Positions 18,766-27,479 of a DNA stretch of 64,000 nucleotides are shown in pieces. The DNA comes from Methylophilus sp. (GTDB taxonomy: Bacteria; Pseudomonadota; Gammaproteobacteria; Burkholderiales; Methylophilaceae), in assembly GCA_030696695.1 (NCBI GenBank), contig JAUYRP010000034.1, positions 1-64,000 on the forward strand, given 5' to 3'. A program made the translations under genes and the position numbers. How positions within the stretch are numbered: position 1 is the stretch's first letter; each line of letters opens with the position of its first letter. Below the pieces are notes generated by a model. The model saw only the letters and a program-made list of their open reading frames with translations, was not told the DNA's origin and did not search any database.

Positions 18766-19377
18766 TTAGGTTAACTTTTGAATTAATGCTTGATAGCGCG
18801 TGACTTGCGCCACCATTTTTAATCGTTGAGTGCGCACAATCGCCAATAAATCGTGGAGTGCTACATCGAAATCATCGTTGATTGTAACATAATCGAACTC
18901 GACTAAGTGACGCATTTCCTCTCGCGCAGCCGCGACGCGTTTTGCGATGACGTCGGCGCTGTCTTGTCCACGGTTATTCAATCGCTCAGCCAATGTTTCT
19001 ACCGAAGGTGGCAAAATAAAAATGCTAATCGCATTGGCATAAATTTCCCTCACTTGCGCTGCGCCTTGCCAATCTATTTCTAAAATAACGTCATGTCCAG
19101 ACGCCAGTGCCGTGTTTACACCCGCTTGTGATGTACCATAGCGCGCACCATGCACGTGTGCAGATTCAAGAAACTCGCCATTCTCAAGCATCTTGAGAAA
19201 AGTAGCGTCTTCCACAAAGTGATAATGCACACCATCTTGCTCTAAAGGCCTTGGTTGACGCGTGGTATGCGAGATCGAAAGCTTAATATGATGATCTTTT
19301 GCCAACAAAGCTTTCACTAAACTGGTTTTACCTGCGCCAGAGGCAGCAGTGATGATGAATAAATTACCCTGCGTCAT
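18766..19377 (-). CDS. gmk: guanylate kinase
   Basis: Phosphorylates GMP to GDP. About 203 residues from the ATG at 19377, chosen because family members begin M-x-Q-G-x-L-F; an in-frame start at 19389 would overlap the upstream gene. P-loop ASGAGKTSL, then the SHTTRQPRPLEQDG GMP-binding segment and the EIDWQGAAQVR block are clear. Gmk is a known ppGpp target in several bacteria, and the gene leads the gmk-rpoZ-spoT-recG run. It starts two bases after the stop of the proteasome-like protease gene. Confidence 0.95.
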   Translation of the reverse strand: MTQGNLFIITAASGAGKTSLVKALLAKDHHIKLSISHTTRQPRPLEQDGVHYHFVEDATFLKMLENGEFLESAHVHGARYGTSQAGVNTALASGHDVILEIDWQGAAQVREIYANAISIFILPPSVETLAERLNNRGQDSADVIAKRVAAAREEMRHLVEFDYVTINDDFDVALHDLLAIVRTQRLKMVAQVTRYQALIQKLT

Positions 19378-19379
19378 AC

Positions 19380-20114
19380 TTAACACCAATCCGGGCTCGG
19401 CAATGCCGAAAACACTTCTTTTAAACCCTCGCTCCAGCCTTTGCGCACGGTAGCGTAATAGGGGTCTTGCTCGGTAATACGTTTTTTACAATCGGCATGC
19501 AAACTATCGGTGCGATAAATCATTAAATCAATCGGCGCACTGACTGAAATATTACTGCGAATCGTAGAATCAAAAGAAATCAGCACACATTTCACCGCAT
19601 CCATCATGTCACTATTATGTTTCACTACACGGTCGATAATCGGCTTGCCATACTTGGTTTCACCAATTTGAAAATACGGTGTTTCGCTACAAGTTTCAAT
19701 AAAATTACCTGCAGCATAGACATTAAATAGTCGCGGCTTTTCACCCGCAATCTGGCCACCCACCAAAATACTGGCGCTAAATTCAATGCCATGCTTTTGT
19801 AGATGGTCGCCATCACGCTCGTGCACAGTGCGCATGGCCTCACCCACCATGCCCGCCACATCAAACATACTGGTTGCAGTATATAAATGCTGAGCTGATG
19901 CGTCTTTAGTATTCAGTTGCGCTTTGAGCAAATTTACTACCGATTGTGTAATGGCTAAATTGCCGGCCGTCAGTAACACAATCACGCGCTTGCCTGGCTG
20001 ATCAAACACATGCATTTTGGGGGCAATCGCTACCTGATCCACACCAGCGTTGGTGCGTGTATCAGAGGCAAATAGCAAGCCTTGCTCTAATAATAAGCCG
20101 ACACAGTACGTCAT
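19380..20114 (-). CDS. Anbu-type proteasome-like protease (COG3484)
   Basis: 244 residues beginning MTYCVGLLLEQGLLFASDTR, diagnostic of the ancestral beta-subunit (Anbu) family. Thr2 would be the N-terminal nucleophile after removal of Met1; the Asp in ASDTRTN and Lys in the APKMHVF segment match the Thr-Asp-Lys active site of proteasomal beta subunits. Known Anbu proteins form open helical or ring assemblies with weak or unknown peptidase activity. Elsewhere the gene travels with the ATP-grasp, alpha-E and transglutaminase genes, present here at 22106-25389. The gmk start follows its stop within two bases. Confidence 0.92.
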   Translation of the reverse strand: MTYCVGLLLEQGLLFASDTRTNAGVDQVAIAPKMHVFDQPGKRVIVLLTAGNLAITQSVVNLLKAQLNTKDASAQHLYTATSMFDVAGMVGEAMRTVHERDGDHLQKHGIEFSASILVGGQIAGEKPRLFNVYAAGNFIETCSETPYFQIGETKYGKPIIDRVVKHNSDMMDAVKCVLISFDSTIRSNISVSAPIDLMIYRTDSLHADCKKRITEQDPYYATVRKGWSEGLKEVFSALPSPDWC

Positions 20115-20451
20115 GAAATACTCGATTGGATGAATGGTGAAATCATACCATTAGGCATTCGCTACGCGCGCGAAAACGTACTGCAGAATTAAAATTTTCA
20201 TGCATCGCACAACTTCGCTTGGCCTTTAAACACCTACTTGGTAGGCGGCAACACCGCGCCTGACTGTTATAATGTATTCATTCTTTTAATTTTTTTGATA
20301 GACCCATGTAACCTCCTCCACCTAAAGCATATTGAGGTTTGCTCAAAGATCATTTTGACTTACGCCCACCTGCTCGCTTGTAGTCACTCATGTGGCTTGA
20401 TACTTTTTCTATCGTCAGACTGACTGATATCGCATTATTTTTAGAGGTTCC
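20115..20451. other. intergenic region between Anbu and SulP genes
   Basis: 337 bases between divergent genes. A TATAAT at 20268-20273 has no convincing -35, and AGAGG about eight bases before the SulP ATG is a plausible ribosome site. No tRNA, small-RNA fold or convincing short ORF is seen; a 61-codon plus-strand frame at 20238-20423 has no recognisable content. Confidence 0.5.
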
Positions 20452-21987
20452 ATGTCCACACTCGACATTTCACGCGCTCGTTTCGATGAGATTAAAATAA
20501 ATTTATTAAGCGGACTCACCGTTGCCCTCGCCATGGTGCCCGAAGCGATTGCATTTGCACTCATTGCCCATGTGTCCCCGCTCACAGGCTTATATGCAGC
20601 CGTCATTGTATCGTTCATCACTTCTGCCTTTGGTGGTCGTCCTGGCATGATTTCTGGCGCAACAGGTTCGCTGGCCGTAGTGATGGTGGCTTTAGTGGTG
20701 CAGCATGGGGTGGAGTATTTGTTTGCTACTATCGTGCTCATGGGCGTATTGCAGATATTGTTTGCGGTAGCCAAATTAGGCAAATTTATCCGCATGGTGC
20801 CGCACCCAGTGATGCTTGGCTTTGTCAACGGATTGGCGATTGTGATTTTCTTAGCGCAATTTGGCCATTTCAAAACACTGAATCCTGATGGCACCACCAC
20901 ATGGATGTCTGGTCAGCCACTGTATGTGATGATGGCCCTAATTGCTCTGACCGTGGCCATTATTTATTTACTGCCTAAACTGACCAAAGCCATCCCTTCT
21001 ACCTTAGCGGCAATTGCATCGGTATCCATAGGCGTCATTTATTTTGGCTTAGATACTAAAACTGTGGGGGACTTAGGTTCTATTGGTGGGGGCTTACCTG
21101 CGTTCCATATCCCTACCGTACCATTGAATTTAGAGACCCTCTACATTATTTTTCCTTACGCGCTGATCCTAGCCGCTGTGGGTTTAATTGAAACACTACT
21201 CACGCTCAACCTGATTGACGAGATGACCGAAACCCGTGGCCGACCTAATCGTGAGTCCATGGCACAAGGCGCCGCCAATATTGTGACTGCATTTTTTGGC
21301 GGCATGGGTGGCTGTGCCATGATAGGGCAAAGCATGATCAACATTAACAACGGTGCACTCAAGCGATTATCTGGCATTGCTACCTCGGTCTTTTTGCTTT
21401 CGTTTATTTTATTTGCCTCTAAATGGATTGAGATGATTCCGCTCGCAGCGCTGATTGGTGTGATGTTTGTTGTGGCAGAAAAAACCTTTGAATGGGGCAC
21501 ACTCCATTTATTTGGCAAGGTGCCTAAACAAGATGTATTTGTGGGGCTTTTGGTAGGTGCGGTAACGATCGTTGCCGACTTAGCCATTGCTGTGATTTCA
21601 GGCGTGATTGTGTCAGCGTTGGTGTTTGCTTGGGAGCATGCCAAACAAATTTCAGTGCACGCCTATACCGATGAAAAAGGCTGGAAGGTATATGCGTTGA
21701 ATGGTAGTTTGTTCTTTGCTTCTATCTCACACTTTCAATCTTTGTTTAACCCAATGCAAGACACTGAACATGTGGTGATTGATTTTAAAAATGCCCGTGT
21801 GGTTGATCATTCTGCTCTAGTTGCGATTGATAGCCTAGCCAGCAAGTACCGCGCTGCAGGAAAACATTTACACCTCAAACACCTCAGCAAAGACTGTCAA
21901 GAGTTATTAGAAAACGCCAAAGACATGATTGAAGTCAACTTGCAAGAAGACCCGAAATATCGCGTGTCAGACGACAAGTTAAGCTAA
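20452..21987 (+). CDS. SulP-family anion transporter with STAS domain
   Basis: 511 residues: a membrane domain with about a dozen hydrophobic segments (residues ~15-400), starting with the SulP block LSGLTVALAMVPEAIAFALI and containing the conserved FVNGLAIVIF region, then a C-terminal cytoplasmic STAS domain (about 405-500; VVIDFKNARVVDHSAL). SulP proteins import sulfate, bicarbonate or other anions by proton or sodium coupling; the substrate cannot be told from sequence. It is a single-gene unit lying between the Anbu gene and the rest of the ATP-grasp cluster, in the opposite direction. Confidence 0.92.
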   Translation: MSTLDISRARFDEIKINLLSGLTVALAMVPEAIAFALIAHVSPLTGLYAAVIVSFITSAFGGRPGMISGATGSLAVVMVALVVQHGVEYLFATIVLMGVLQILFAVAKLGKFIRMVPHPVMLGFVNGLAIVIFLAQFGHFKTLNPDGTTTWMSGQPLYVMMALIALTVAIIYLLPKLTKAIPSTLAAIASVSIGVIYFGLDTKTVGDLGSIGGGLPAFHIPTVPLNLETLYIIFPYALILAAVGLIETLLTLNLIDEMTETRGRPNRESMAQGAANIVTAFFGGMGGCAMIGQSMININNGALKRLSGIATSVFLLSFILFASKWIEMIPLAALIGVMFVVAEKTFEWGTLHLFGKVPKQDVFVGLLVGAVTIVADLAIAVISGVIVSALVFAWEHAKQISVHAYTDEKGWKVYALNGSLFFASISHFQSLFNPMQDTEHVVIDFKNARVVDHSALVAIDSLASKYRAAGKHLHLKHLSKDCQELLENAKDMIEVNLQEDPKYRVSDDKLS

Positions 21988-22024
21988 AGGCTACTCGCTA
22001 ACCCATGTCATGTCGAAACAAATC

Positions 22025-22049
22025 AAAAAGCCCCTTTCGGGGCTTTTTT
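22025..22049 (+). terminator. bidirectional terminator between SulP and transglutaminase genes
   Basis: Perfect stem AAAAAGCCCC / GGGGCTTTTT (22025-22034 with 22039-22048), loop TTTC, trailing T. It separates two convergent genes and can serve both. Confidence 0.9.
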
Positions 22050-22105
22050 CATGACGGTACTTTTAAGTAAGCGCTATTATCAGCGTTTAAATAATGCGCG
22101 TTGCG

Positions 22106-22942
22106 TTATTGCTGCGCCTGTTGCGCTTGCTGTAACAAGCTGGCGGAGCTGACTTTTTGATGTTGTAAGGTTGGGCTGCCTTGCTGATTGACAATCACAC
22201 TCGACACCATGCCTTCTTCTCCGCCGCCAATACGCGTGCCCGTGACAGGGCTTGCCCCACGATAATCAAGCCCTACAGCCAATCGTATATGGGTTTCATT
22301 AGTGCGATAACCGTTAGAGATATCCAAACTTTTCCAGCTATTATCTAGCCAAACATCCACCCAAGCATGGGTTTGCATGAGGCTACCGTCTTCTGTAAAT
22401 AAATAACCACTCACATAACGTGCGGGATAACCCAAGCTACGACAGCAGGTAATAAATACATGTGCGTGATCTTGGCAAACACCTTGCCCAAGCGCAAAGG
22501 CTTGGCTTGCGGTAGTGTCTACCTTGGTAGCGCCTTTGATATATTCCATTTTGTCTCGTAACGCCAGCATCATGTCTTCAATGGGCTTATCGGCAAACTG
22601 ATTAGCAAAAGCGACTATCTCTGCACTTGGGGCTGTCAGCTCGGTTTCACGCAAGTAAATCGGCATGGGTAATGTTTGATGCTGATTTAAATCGCCAACA
22701 CCTGTTTCTACCGCACCTGAAACGGAAATGTATAGCTCTTGATGCGGATTATCGATGACTAAGGTATGTGCAATATTGCCAAAGGTATCGTTAAATTCGT
22801 GCAATTGCCCGTTCACTTTGATATCCCAATGTCGCACATGCTGACCAAAGCCATTTTGCGGAGTAAGACGAAGTTGCTGAATGGTGTAAGTCACCATTTC
22901 GCTGTACACGTATTGTGTTTGGTGTTGGATGTTTAGATGCAT
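22106..22942 (-). CDS. transglutaminase-like cysteine peptidase/amidase (COG1305)
   Basis: 278 residues: an N-terminal beta-rich domain (MHLNIQHQTQYVYSE, typical of this clade) and a transglutaminase core with the full triad, Cys in GVCQDHAH, His in THAWVDVW and Asp in LDISNG. In bacteria such proteins are usually thiol peptidases or amidases rather than cross-linkers. It is last in the leftward run ATP-grasp / alpha-E / transglutaminase, 21 bases after the alpha-E gene; comparative genomics in the literature predicts that these enzymes make and process peptide-like tags. Confidence 0.93.
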   Translation of the reverse strand: MHLNIQHQTQYVYSEMVTYTIQQLRLTPQNGFGQHVRHWDIKVNGQLHEFNDTFGNIAHTLVIDNPHQELYISVSGAVETGVGDLNQHQTLPMPIYLRETELTAPSAEIVAFANQFADKPIEDMMLALRDKMEYIKGATKVDTTASQAFALGQGVCQDHAHVFITCCRSLGYPARYVSGYLFTEDGSLMQTHAWVDVWLDNSWKSLDISNGYRTNETHIRLAVGLDYRGASPVTGTRIGGGEEGMVSSVIVNQQGSPTLQHQKVSSASLLQQAQQAQQ

Positions 22943-22963
22943 AGTGCTACTACTCTACACCTA

Positions 22964-23908
22964 TTAAACGGTAGCGCTCAAGAAACTACGTTGTATTTCT
23001 TCACCTAGCACGTGATTAGAGTGAATAAAACTTTCCAAAAACTCATGTAAGCCATGCTGAAAAATATCCTGCATTTTTCCATAATGCAGTTTGGCATGCA
23101 GTTCGCCTGCTAAGCGCTTTGTTTCACTTTGGCGATTGGCCGCCACTTGCTCAATAATGGGCATAATTTCGTCGTAGCATGCATGCAAAGAGCGCGGCAT
23201 GTCATGGCGTAGTACCAAAAGCTCAGAAACGCGCACTGGGTCAATCGCATCGCTGTAGATTTTTTGATACGCCTGAAAAGCCGATACCGAGCGCAACACT
23301 GCGCTCCATTCGTAGTAATCGACCGCCCCACCCATTTGATATTGCACAGGCATAAGAAAATCGTATTTGATGTTGAGCAAACGTGCTGTGTTATCCGCTC
23401 GCTCAATAAAGGTACCTAAACGCACAAAGCTAAAAGCTTCATCACGCAGCATCGTACCAAAGCACACGCCTCTAAATAAATGGGAGCGCGATTTGACCCA
23501 ATCACAAAACTCACTGAGACCCTCAGCGGTTAAATCTTTACGCAGAAATTGATCGAACTCCAACCACAATGCGTTGATGTTCTCCCAAGTTTCTGTGGTC
23601 ATGGTCACACGTACTGCACGCGCATTTTCACGCGCACTGCGCAGTGCACTGTAAATGCTGGAGGAGTTATTGCTATCCATGGTGAGATATTGGATGACAT
23701 TTTTTGCGTTGGCTGTTCCGTAATCACGCTCAAATGCCTCGATATTTCCTGTAATCTCAACCGCAGCCTGCCATAAGTCCGCGTCATTACCAGTAGCAGT
23801 CGGCACCAGCGACATGTTATACGTCACATCCAGCACGCGCGCTGCGTTTTCTGCGCGCTCAATATAGCGCGCCATCCAATACAGGTGATCTGCGGTACGG
23901 CTTAACAT
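22964..23908 (-). CDS. alpha-E domain protein (COG2307)
   Basis: 314 residues, almost entirely helical, beginning MLSRTADHLYWMARYIERAENAAR, the signature of the alpha-E family; a second copy of the pattern occurs as FVRLGTFIERADNTARLL. The biochemical role is unknown; the family nearly always sits next to a circularly permuted ATP-grasp gene. The first seven bases overlap the end of the ATP-grasp gene, so the pair is translationally coupled and probably forms a complex. Confidence 0.93.
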   Translation of the reverse strand: MLSRTADHLYWMARYIERAENAARVLDVTYNMSLVPTATGNDADLWQAAVEITGNIEAFERDYGTANAKNVIQYLTMDSNNSSSIYSALRSARENARAVRVTMTTETWENINALWLEFDQFLRKDLTAEGLSEFCDWVKSRSHLFRGVCFGTMLRDEAFSFVRLGTFIERADNTARLLNIKYDFLMPVQYQMGGAVDYYEWSAVLRSVSAFQAYQKIYSDAIDPVRVSELLVLRHDMPRSLHACYDEIMPIIEQVAANRQSETKRLAGELHAKLHYGKMQDIFQHGLHEFLESFIHSNHVLGEEIQRSFLSATV

Positions 23909-25389
23909 GCCACTTCTTCTTTCTGAATTTGTTTACTGGTTTGTGTCAATTTTTCAGGTTGTGTGTCGTCGCGCTCCAACACCCAAGTATCTTTAGTGCC
24001 ACCCCCTTGCGAGGAATTCACTACCAATGAGCCTTCTTTAAGCGCTACGCGACATAAACCACCTGGCACTACACTGACGGTTTTTCCAGACAATACAAAT
24101 GGACGCAGATCAACATGGCGAGGCGCGATTCCTTTTTCTACCAATGTTGGGCAAGTGGAAAGCGCTAGCGTGGGTTGAGCAATATAGCTAGAAGGCTTAG
24201 ATAAGATACGTAGTTTAAATTCAGCCAACTCTTGTTTAGTGGCAGCTGGCCCAACCAACATACCATAGCCACCAGACCCTTGCACTTCTTTGACTACCAG
24301 CTCATCTAAATGGTCTAACACGTAGGCCAAATCATCTTCTTTGCTTAGCTCATAGGTGGGCACATTTTGCAAAATAGGCTCTTCATTCAAGTAGAACTTA
24401 ATCATTTCAGGTACATAAATGTAGGTGGCCTTATCATCAGCTGCACCAGTGCCTACTGCATTGGCTAGCGTGACGCCACCGTTGCGATAGACCGACAACA
24501 AGCCAGGCACACCCAACATAGAGTCAGGCTTAAACACCAGCGGATCTAAGAAATCGTCATCGATACGACGATAAATGACGTCCACACGTCTTGGCCCTTG
24601 CGTTGTACGCATATAGACGGCGTTGTTGCGTACGAACAAATCCTGGCCTTCGACTAATTCTATGCCCATTTGTTGCGCTAAAAACGCATGCTCAAAATAG
24701 GCACTGTTATAAGCACCGGGAGACAGTAATACGATTGTAGGATCTTGCACGCCCGATTGCGCAACGGAACGTAAATTATTGAGCAACACGTGCGGATAGT
24801 GCTCTACAGGCGCCACTGAGTATTGTCGGAACAAATCAGGAAACAATCGCATCATCATTTTGCGATTTTCTAACATATACGAAACACCTGATGGTGTACG
24901 CAAATTGTCTTCCAACACGTAGAACTGCGATTCGCTGGTGCGCACTAAGTCCACCCCAGCAATGTGCGCATAAATCTGGTTAGGCACATCCACGCCAAAC
25001 ATCTCAGGGCGATATTGCGGATTGCTCAAAATGGTATAGGGCACAATGCCTGCTTGGATGATTTCCTGCTGATGGTAAATGTCATGCAAGAACATATTGA
25101 GTGCGCGCACACGTTGCACTACCCCCGCAGAAAGATGCGTCCATTCTTTGGCAGAAATCAAACGTGGAATCACATCAAATGGAATCAGCCGTTCAGCGCC
25201 GTCTGCCTCACCGTATACATTAAAGGTGATACCTACTCGCCGAAACAGTAATTCGGCTTCTGCGCGCTTGGCGACCAATTGTTGCGTGGGTACATTTTTT
25301 AACCAGCTTTGATAGGCTTTGTAGATGCTGCGTACATCCCCAACTTTGGCCTGCATTTCATCAAAAAACTGTTCGACGGTGTTTGACAT
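23902..25389 (-). CDS. circularly permuted type 2 ATP-grasp protein (COG2308)
   Basis: 495 residues, predicted amide-bond-forming ligase. Recognisable are the EDNLRTPSGVSYMLENR block, IYRRIDDDFLDPL, VVKEVQGSGGYGMLVGP (glycine-rich ATP loop) and the C-terminal RHVDLRPFVLSG segment. Circularly permuted ATP-grasps of this family are predicted to ligate amino acids or peptides, with alpha-E and transglutaminase partners; no substrate is established. It is the first gene of its operon; a 7+1+7 palindrome lies about 110 bases upstream at 25500-25514. Confidence 0.93.
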   Translation of the reverse strand: MSNTVEQFFDEMQAKVGDVRSIYKAYQSWLKNVPTQQLVAKRAEAELLFRRVGITFNVYGEADGAERLIPFDVIPRLISAKEWTHLSAGVVQRVRALNMFLHDIYHQQEIIQAGIVPYTILSNPQYRPEMFGVDVPNQIYAHIAGVDLVRTSESQFYVLEDNLRTPSGVSYMLENRKMMMRLFPDLFRQYSVAPVEHYPHVLLNNLRSVAQSGVQDPTIVLLSPGAYNSAYFEHAFLAQQMGIELVEGQDLFVRNNAVYMRTTQGPRRVDVIYRRIDDDFLDPLVFKPDSMLGVPGLLSVYRNGGVTLANAVGTGAADDKATYIYVPEMIKFYLNEEPILQNVPTYELSKEDDLAYVLDHLDELVVKEVQGSGGYGMLVGPAATKQELAEFKLRILSKPSSYIAQPTLALSTCPTLVEKGIAPRHVDLRPFVLSGKTVSVVPGGLCRVALKEGSLVVNSSQGGGTKDTWVLERDDTQPEKLTQTSKQIQKEEVAC

Positions 25390-25499
25390 GCTTTTAATCT
25401 TTCTATGTGTAATTGGATTAAAAGCAAACTGTATACCAATTTAAAATATAATATAAATCAAATACTTATAAATAAATTAAGTCTATAATTTGCTGAAAT

Positions 25500-25514
25500 G
25501 CACCAATTTGGTGC
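25500..25514. promoter_or_regulatory. perfect palindrome upstream of the ATP-grasp operon
   Basis: GCACCAA-T-TTGGTGC, seven-base arms around one central base, in the 178-base gap between yicC (which ends at 25568) and the ATP-grasp start (25389). It has no T tract, so an operator is more likely than a terminator. No regulator is identified. Confidence 0.35.
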
Positions 25515-25567
25515 TATGTCATGCTTCGTTTTACCTACTTGTTGCAGTACGCACAAAAAGTATGCGT

Positions 25568-26431
25568 TTACTCAATATTCTGAATTTGCTCACGCATTTG
25601 TTCAATCAACACTTTCAGCTTCATCGAGATTTGCGTGGTCTCAATAGACACTGATTTTGCCCCTAGCGTATTAGCTTCACGGTTCATTTCCTGCATCAAA
25701 AAGTCCAGCTTTTTACCCACAGCGCCGCCTTTGGCAAGAATATGGCTGACCTCGCGCAAATGCGCGTCTAAACGCGACAGCTCTTCATCCACATCAATAC
25801 GCTGCGCATACAACACGATTTCTTGCCGCACACGCTCATCATCTGCCAGCATGGCCTCTTTGAGCTTAGCGGTTAGCTTATCTTGATAAGTTTGAACCAG
25901 CACGGGCAACATTGGTTTCACTGAAATGACTAAAGCATTGATTTCTGCCAAGCGCTCTAAAATCATGGCTTTCAGTTTTTCACCTTCACGCGCACGCGCG
26001 CTAATCAAATTGTCCAGTACATCGGATAGCGTTGTTTTAATGGTGGCCTCTAAGGCCTCATGGTCTACCTTGGGCGATTGCGTTACGCCCGGAATACGCA
26101 ACACCTCCAACACATCTACGGCCTGTACAGAAGGAAAATATTGGGCTGCCTCCTGCAAGCTATTGGCAATCTGCTGAATGGCTTGATGATTAATGGCAGC
26201 AAATTGCGTGGTTAAATTATCTTGCTTGAGATAAATGCGGCAATCGACTTTGCCACGGCCTAATTTGGCTTGGATCTGCTCGCGCATGTTGTTTTCAAAC
26301 ACACGCAGCTGATCATCTAACTTTAGTTGTAACTCTAAATAGCGATGGTTCACAGAACGTATTTCTATTGTGAGCGCGCCATTTGGGGTTGTTAGCTCAT
26401 GCGATGCATAGCCAGTCATGCTTAAAATCAT
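25568..26431 (-). CDS. yicC: YicC/YloC-family endoribonuclease
   Basis: 287 residues with both family domains: N-terminal YicC_N beginning MILSMTGYASHE and ending before LLEVLRIPGV-like text, and the C-terminal DUF1732 domain (EELSRLDAHLREVSHIL ... GKKLDFLMQEMNREANTLGAKS). YicC of E. coli has endoribonuclease activity on RNA such as RyhB. It is divergent from the kinase gene; in many proteobacteria yicC is next to rph or gmk, and rph lies 2 kb away here beyond the kinase-phosphatase pair. Confidence 0.94.
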   Translation of the reverse strand: MILSMTGYASHELTTPNGALTIEIRSVNHRYLELQLKLDDQLRVFENNMREQIQAKLGRGKVDCRIYLKQDNLTTQFAAINHQAIQQIANSLQEAAQYFPSVQAVDVLEVLRIPGVTQSPKVDHEALEATIKTTLSDVLDNLISARAREGEKLKAMILERLAEINALVISVKPMLPVLVQTYQDKLTAKLKEAMLADDERVRQEIVLYAQRIDVDEELSRLDAHLREVSHILAKGGAVGKKLDFLMQEMNREANTLGAKSVSIETTQISMKLKVLIEQMREQIQNIE

Positions 26432-26534
26432 AGGGTTTAGTCTCGTCTAGTCGTCAACAATTGTATCAAATGCACCTGTTAATATGAGAAAATAAACTCA
26501 CCTACACAACGGTTTGCATCCAACATCCTTTTTA

Positions 26535-27479
26535 ATGGCAATCACCAACAAAAATCAAGCACTCGATATTGGCTTTAAATTGCAGGATTACACCATTACC
26601 AAGGTGTTGAGCTCTGGGGGATTTAGCTTTGTATATTTGGCGCATGATCCCAACAAAAAAGTGGTGGCGATTAAAGAATACATGCCGACGGGGCTGGTAT
26701 TGCGCAATACTGGCGCAACGGTGCAGTTAGATGACCATGGTGACTCTGCTATCTTTAAGCAAGGCTTGAAGAGTTTTTTTGAAGAAGGCTTATCGCTCGC
26801 CAAGATTGACCACAAGAATATTGTACGTGTATTGAATTTCTTCCGGTCTAACAATACCGTGTACATGGTCATGAAATATGAGCGGGGCAAATCGTTACAA
26901 GAGTATATTTTGGCGCATGAAAATCCAATCTCAGAGAGCTTTGTGCGCCGTGTATTTGCCGAGCTATTGAACGGACTGCGGGAAGTACATACCCATAAAT
27001 TGCTACATTTAGATATTAAGCCTGCGAATATTTATATACGCTTGGATGGCTCGCCCGTGTTGTTAGACTTTGGCTCGGCCAGACAAACGTTAGCGGAATC
27101 TAAATCCAATATTCCACTGAGTTACACACCTGGGTTTGCACCGCCAGAGCAATATTATAGCCGTCAGAACTTAGGGCCTTGGAGTGATATCTACAGCATA
27201 GGCGCCAGTATGTATGCGTGTCTTTACCGCGCCACACCACAAGCCTCTAACCTGCGAGTGACCAAAGACAACTTAGAGCCAGCCAAATCTTTAGGTAACA
27301 ATATTTACTCAGAAGAGTTACTGACACTGATTGATGAATGTTTAAAGTTAGACCATTTAGCACGGCCACAAAGTGTGTTTTCGTTGCAAAAGAAAATCAT
27401 GTCGCTAAGCCCAGTGCCAGAAAATATGAAAAAAAGTTTTGTTAATAAGATTAAAAAAGTGCTGAATACACCATTATGA
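26535..27479 (+). CDS. Hanks-type serine/threonine protein kinase
   Basis: 314 residues from the ATG at 26535 (a TTG start at 26514 is possible; neither has a clear ribosome site). A single kinase domain: Gly-rich loop SSGGFSFVY, Lys47 in VAIKEY, catalytic loop HLDIKPAN (Asp160; Leu replaces the usual Arg of HRD, so a non-RD kinase), DFGSAR (178-183) and GFAPPEQY. There is no membrane helix or sensor domain after the kinase core, so it should be cytosolic. The stop overlaps the phosphatase start by four bases (ATGA), coupling writer and eraser. Confidence 0.92.
   Translation: MAITNKNQALDIGFKLQDYTITKVLSSGGFSFVYLAHDPNKKVVAIKEYMPTGLVLRNTGATVQLDDHGDSAIFKQGLKSFFEEGLSLAKIDHKNIVRVLNFFRSNNTVYMVMKYERGKSLQEYILAHENPISESFVRRVFAELLNGLREVHTHKLLHLDIKPANIYIRLDGSPVLLDFGSARQTLAESKSNIPLSYTPGFAPPEQYYSRQNLGPWSDIYSIGASMYACLYRATPQASNLRVTKDNLEPAKSLGNNIYSEELLTLIDECLKLDHLARPQSVFSLQKKIMSLSPVPENMKKSFVNKIKKVLNTPL

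Noticed and set aside
20238-20423. 61-codon plus-strand frame in the Anbu-SulP gap
   Set aside because: Hydrophobic mixture with no recognisable family or convincing ribosome site.
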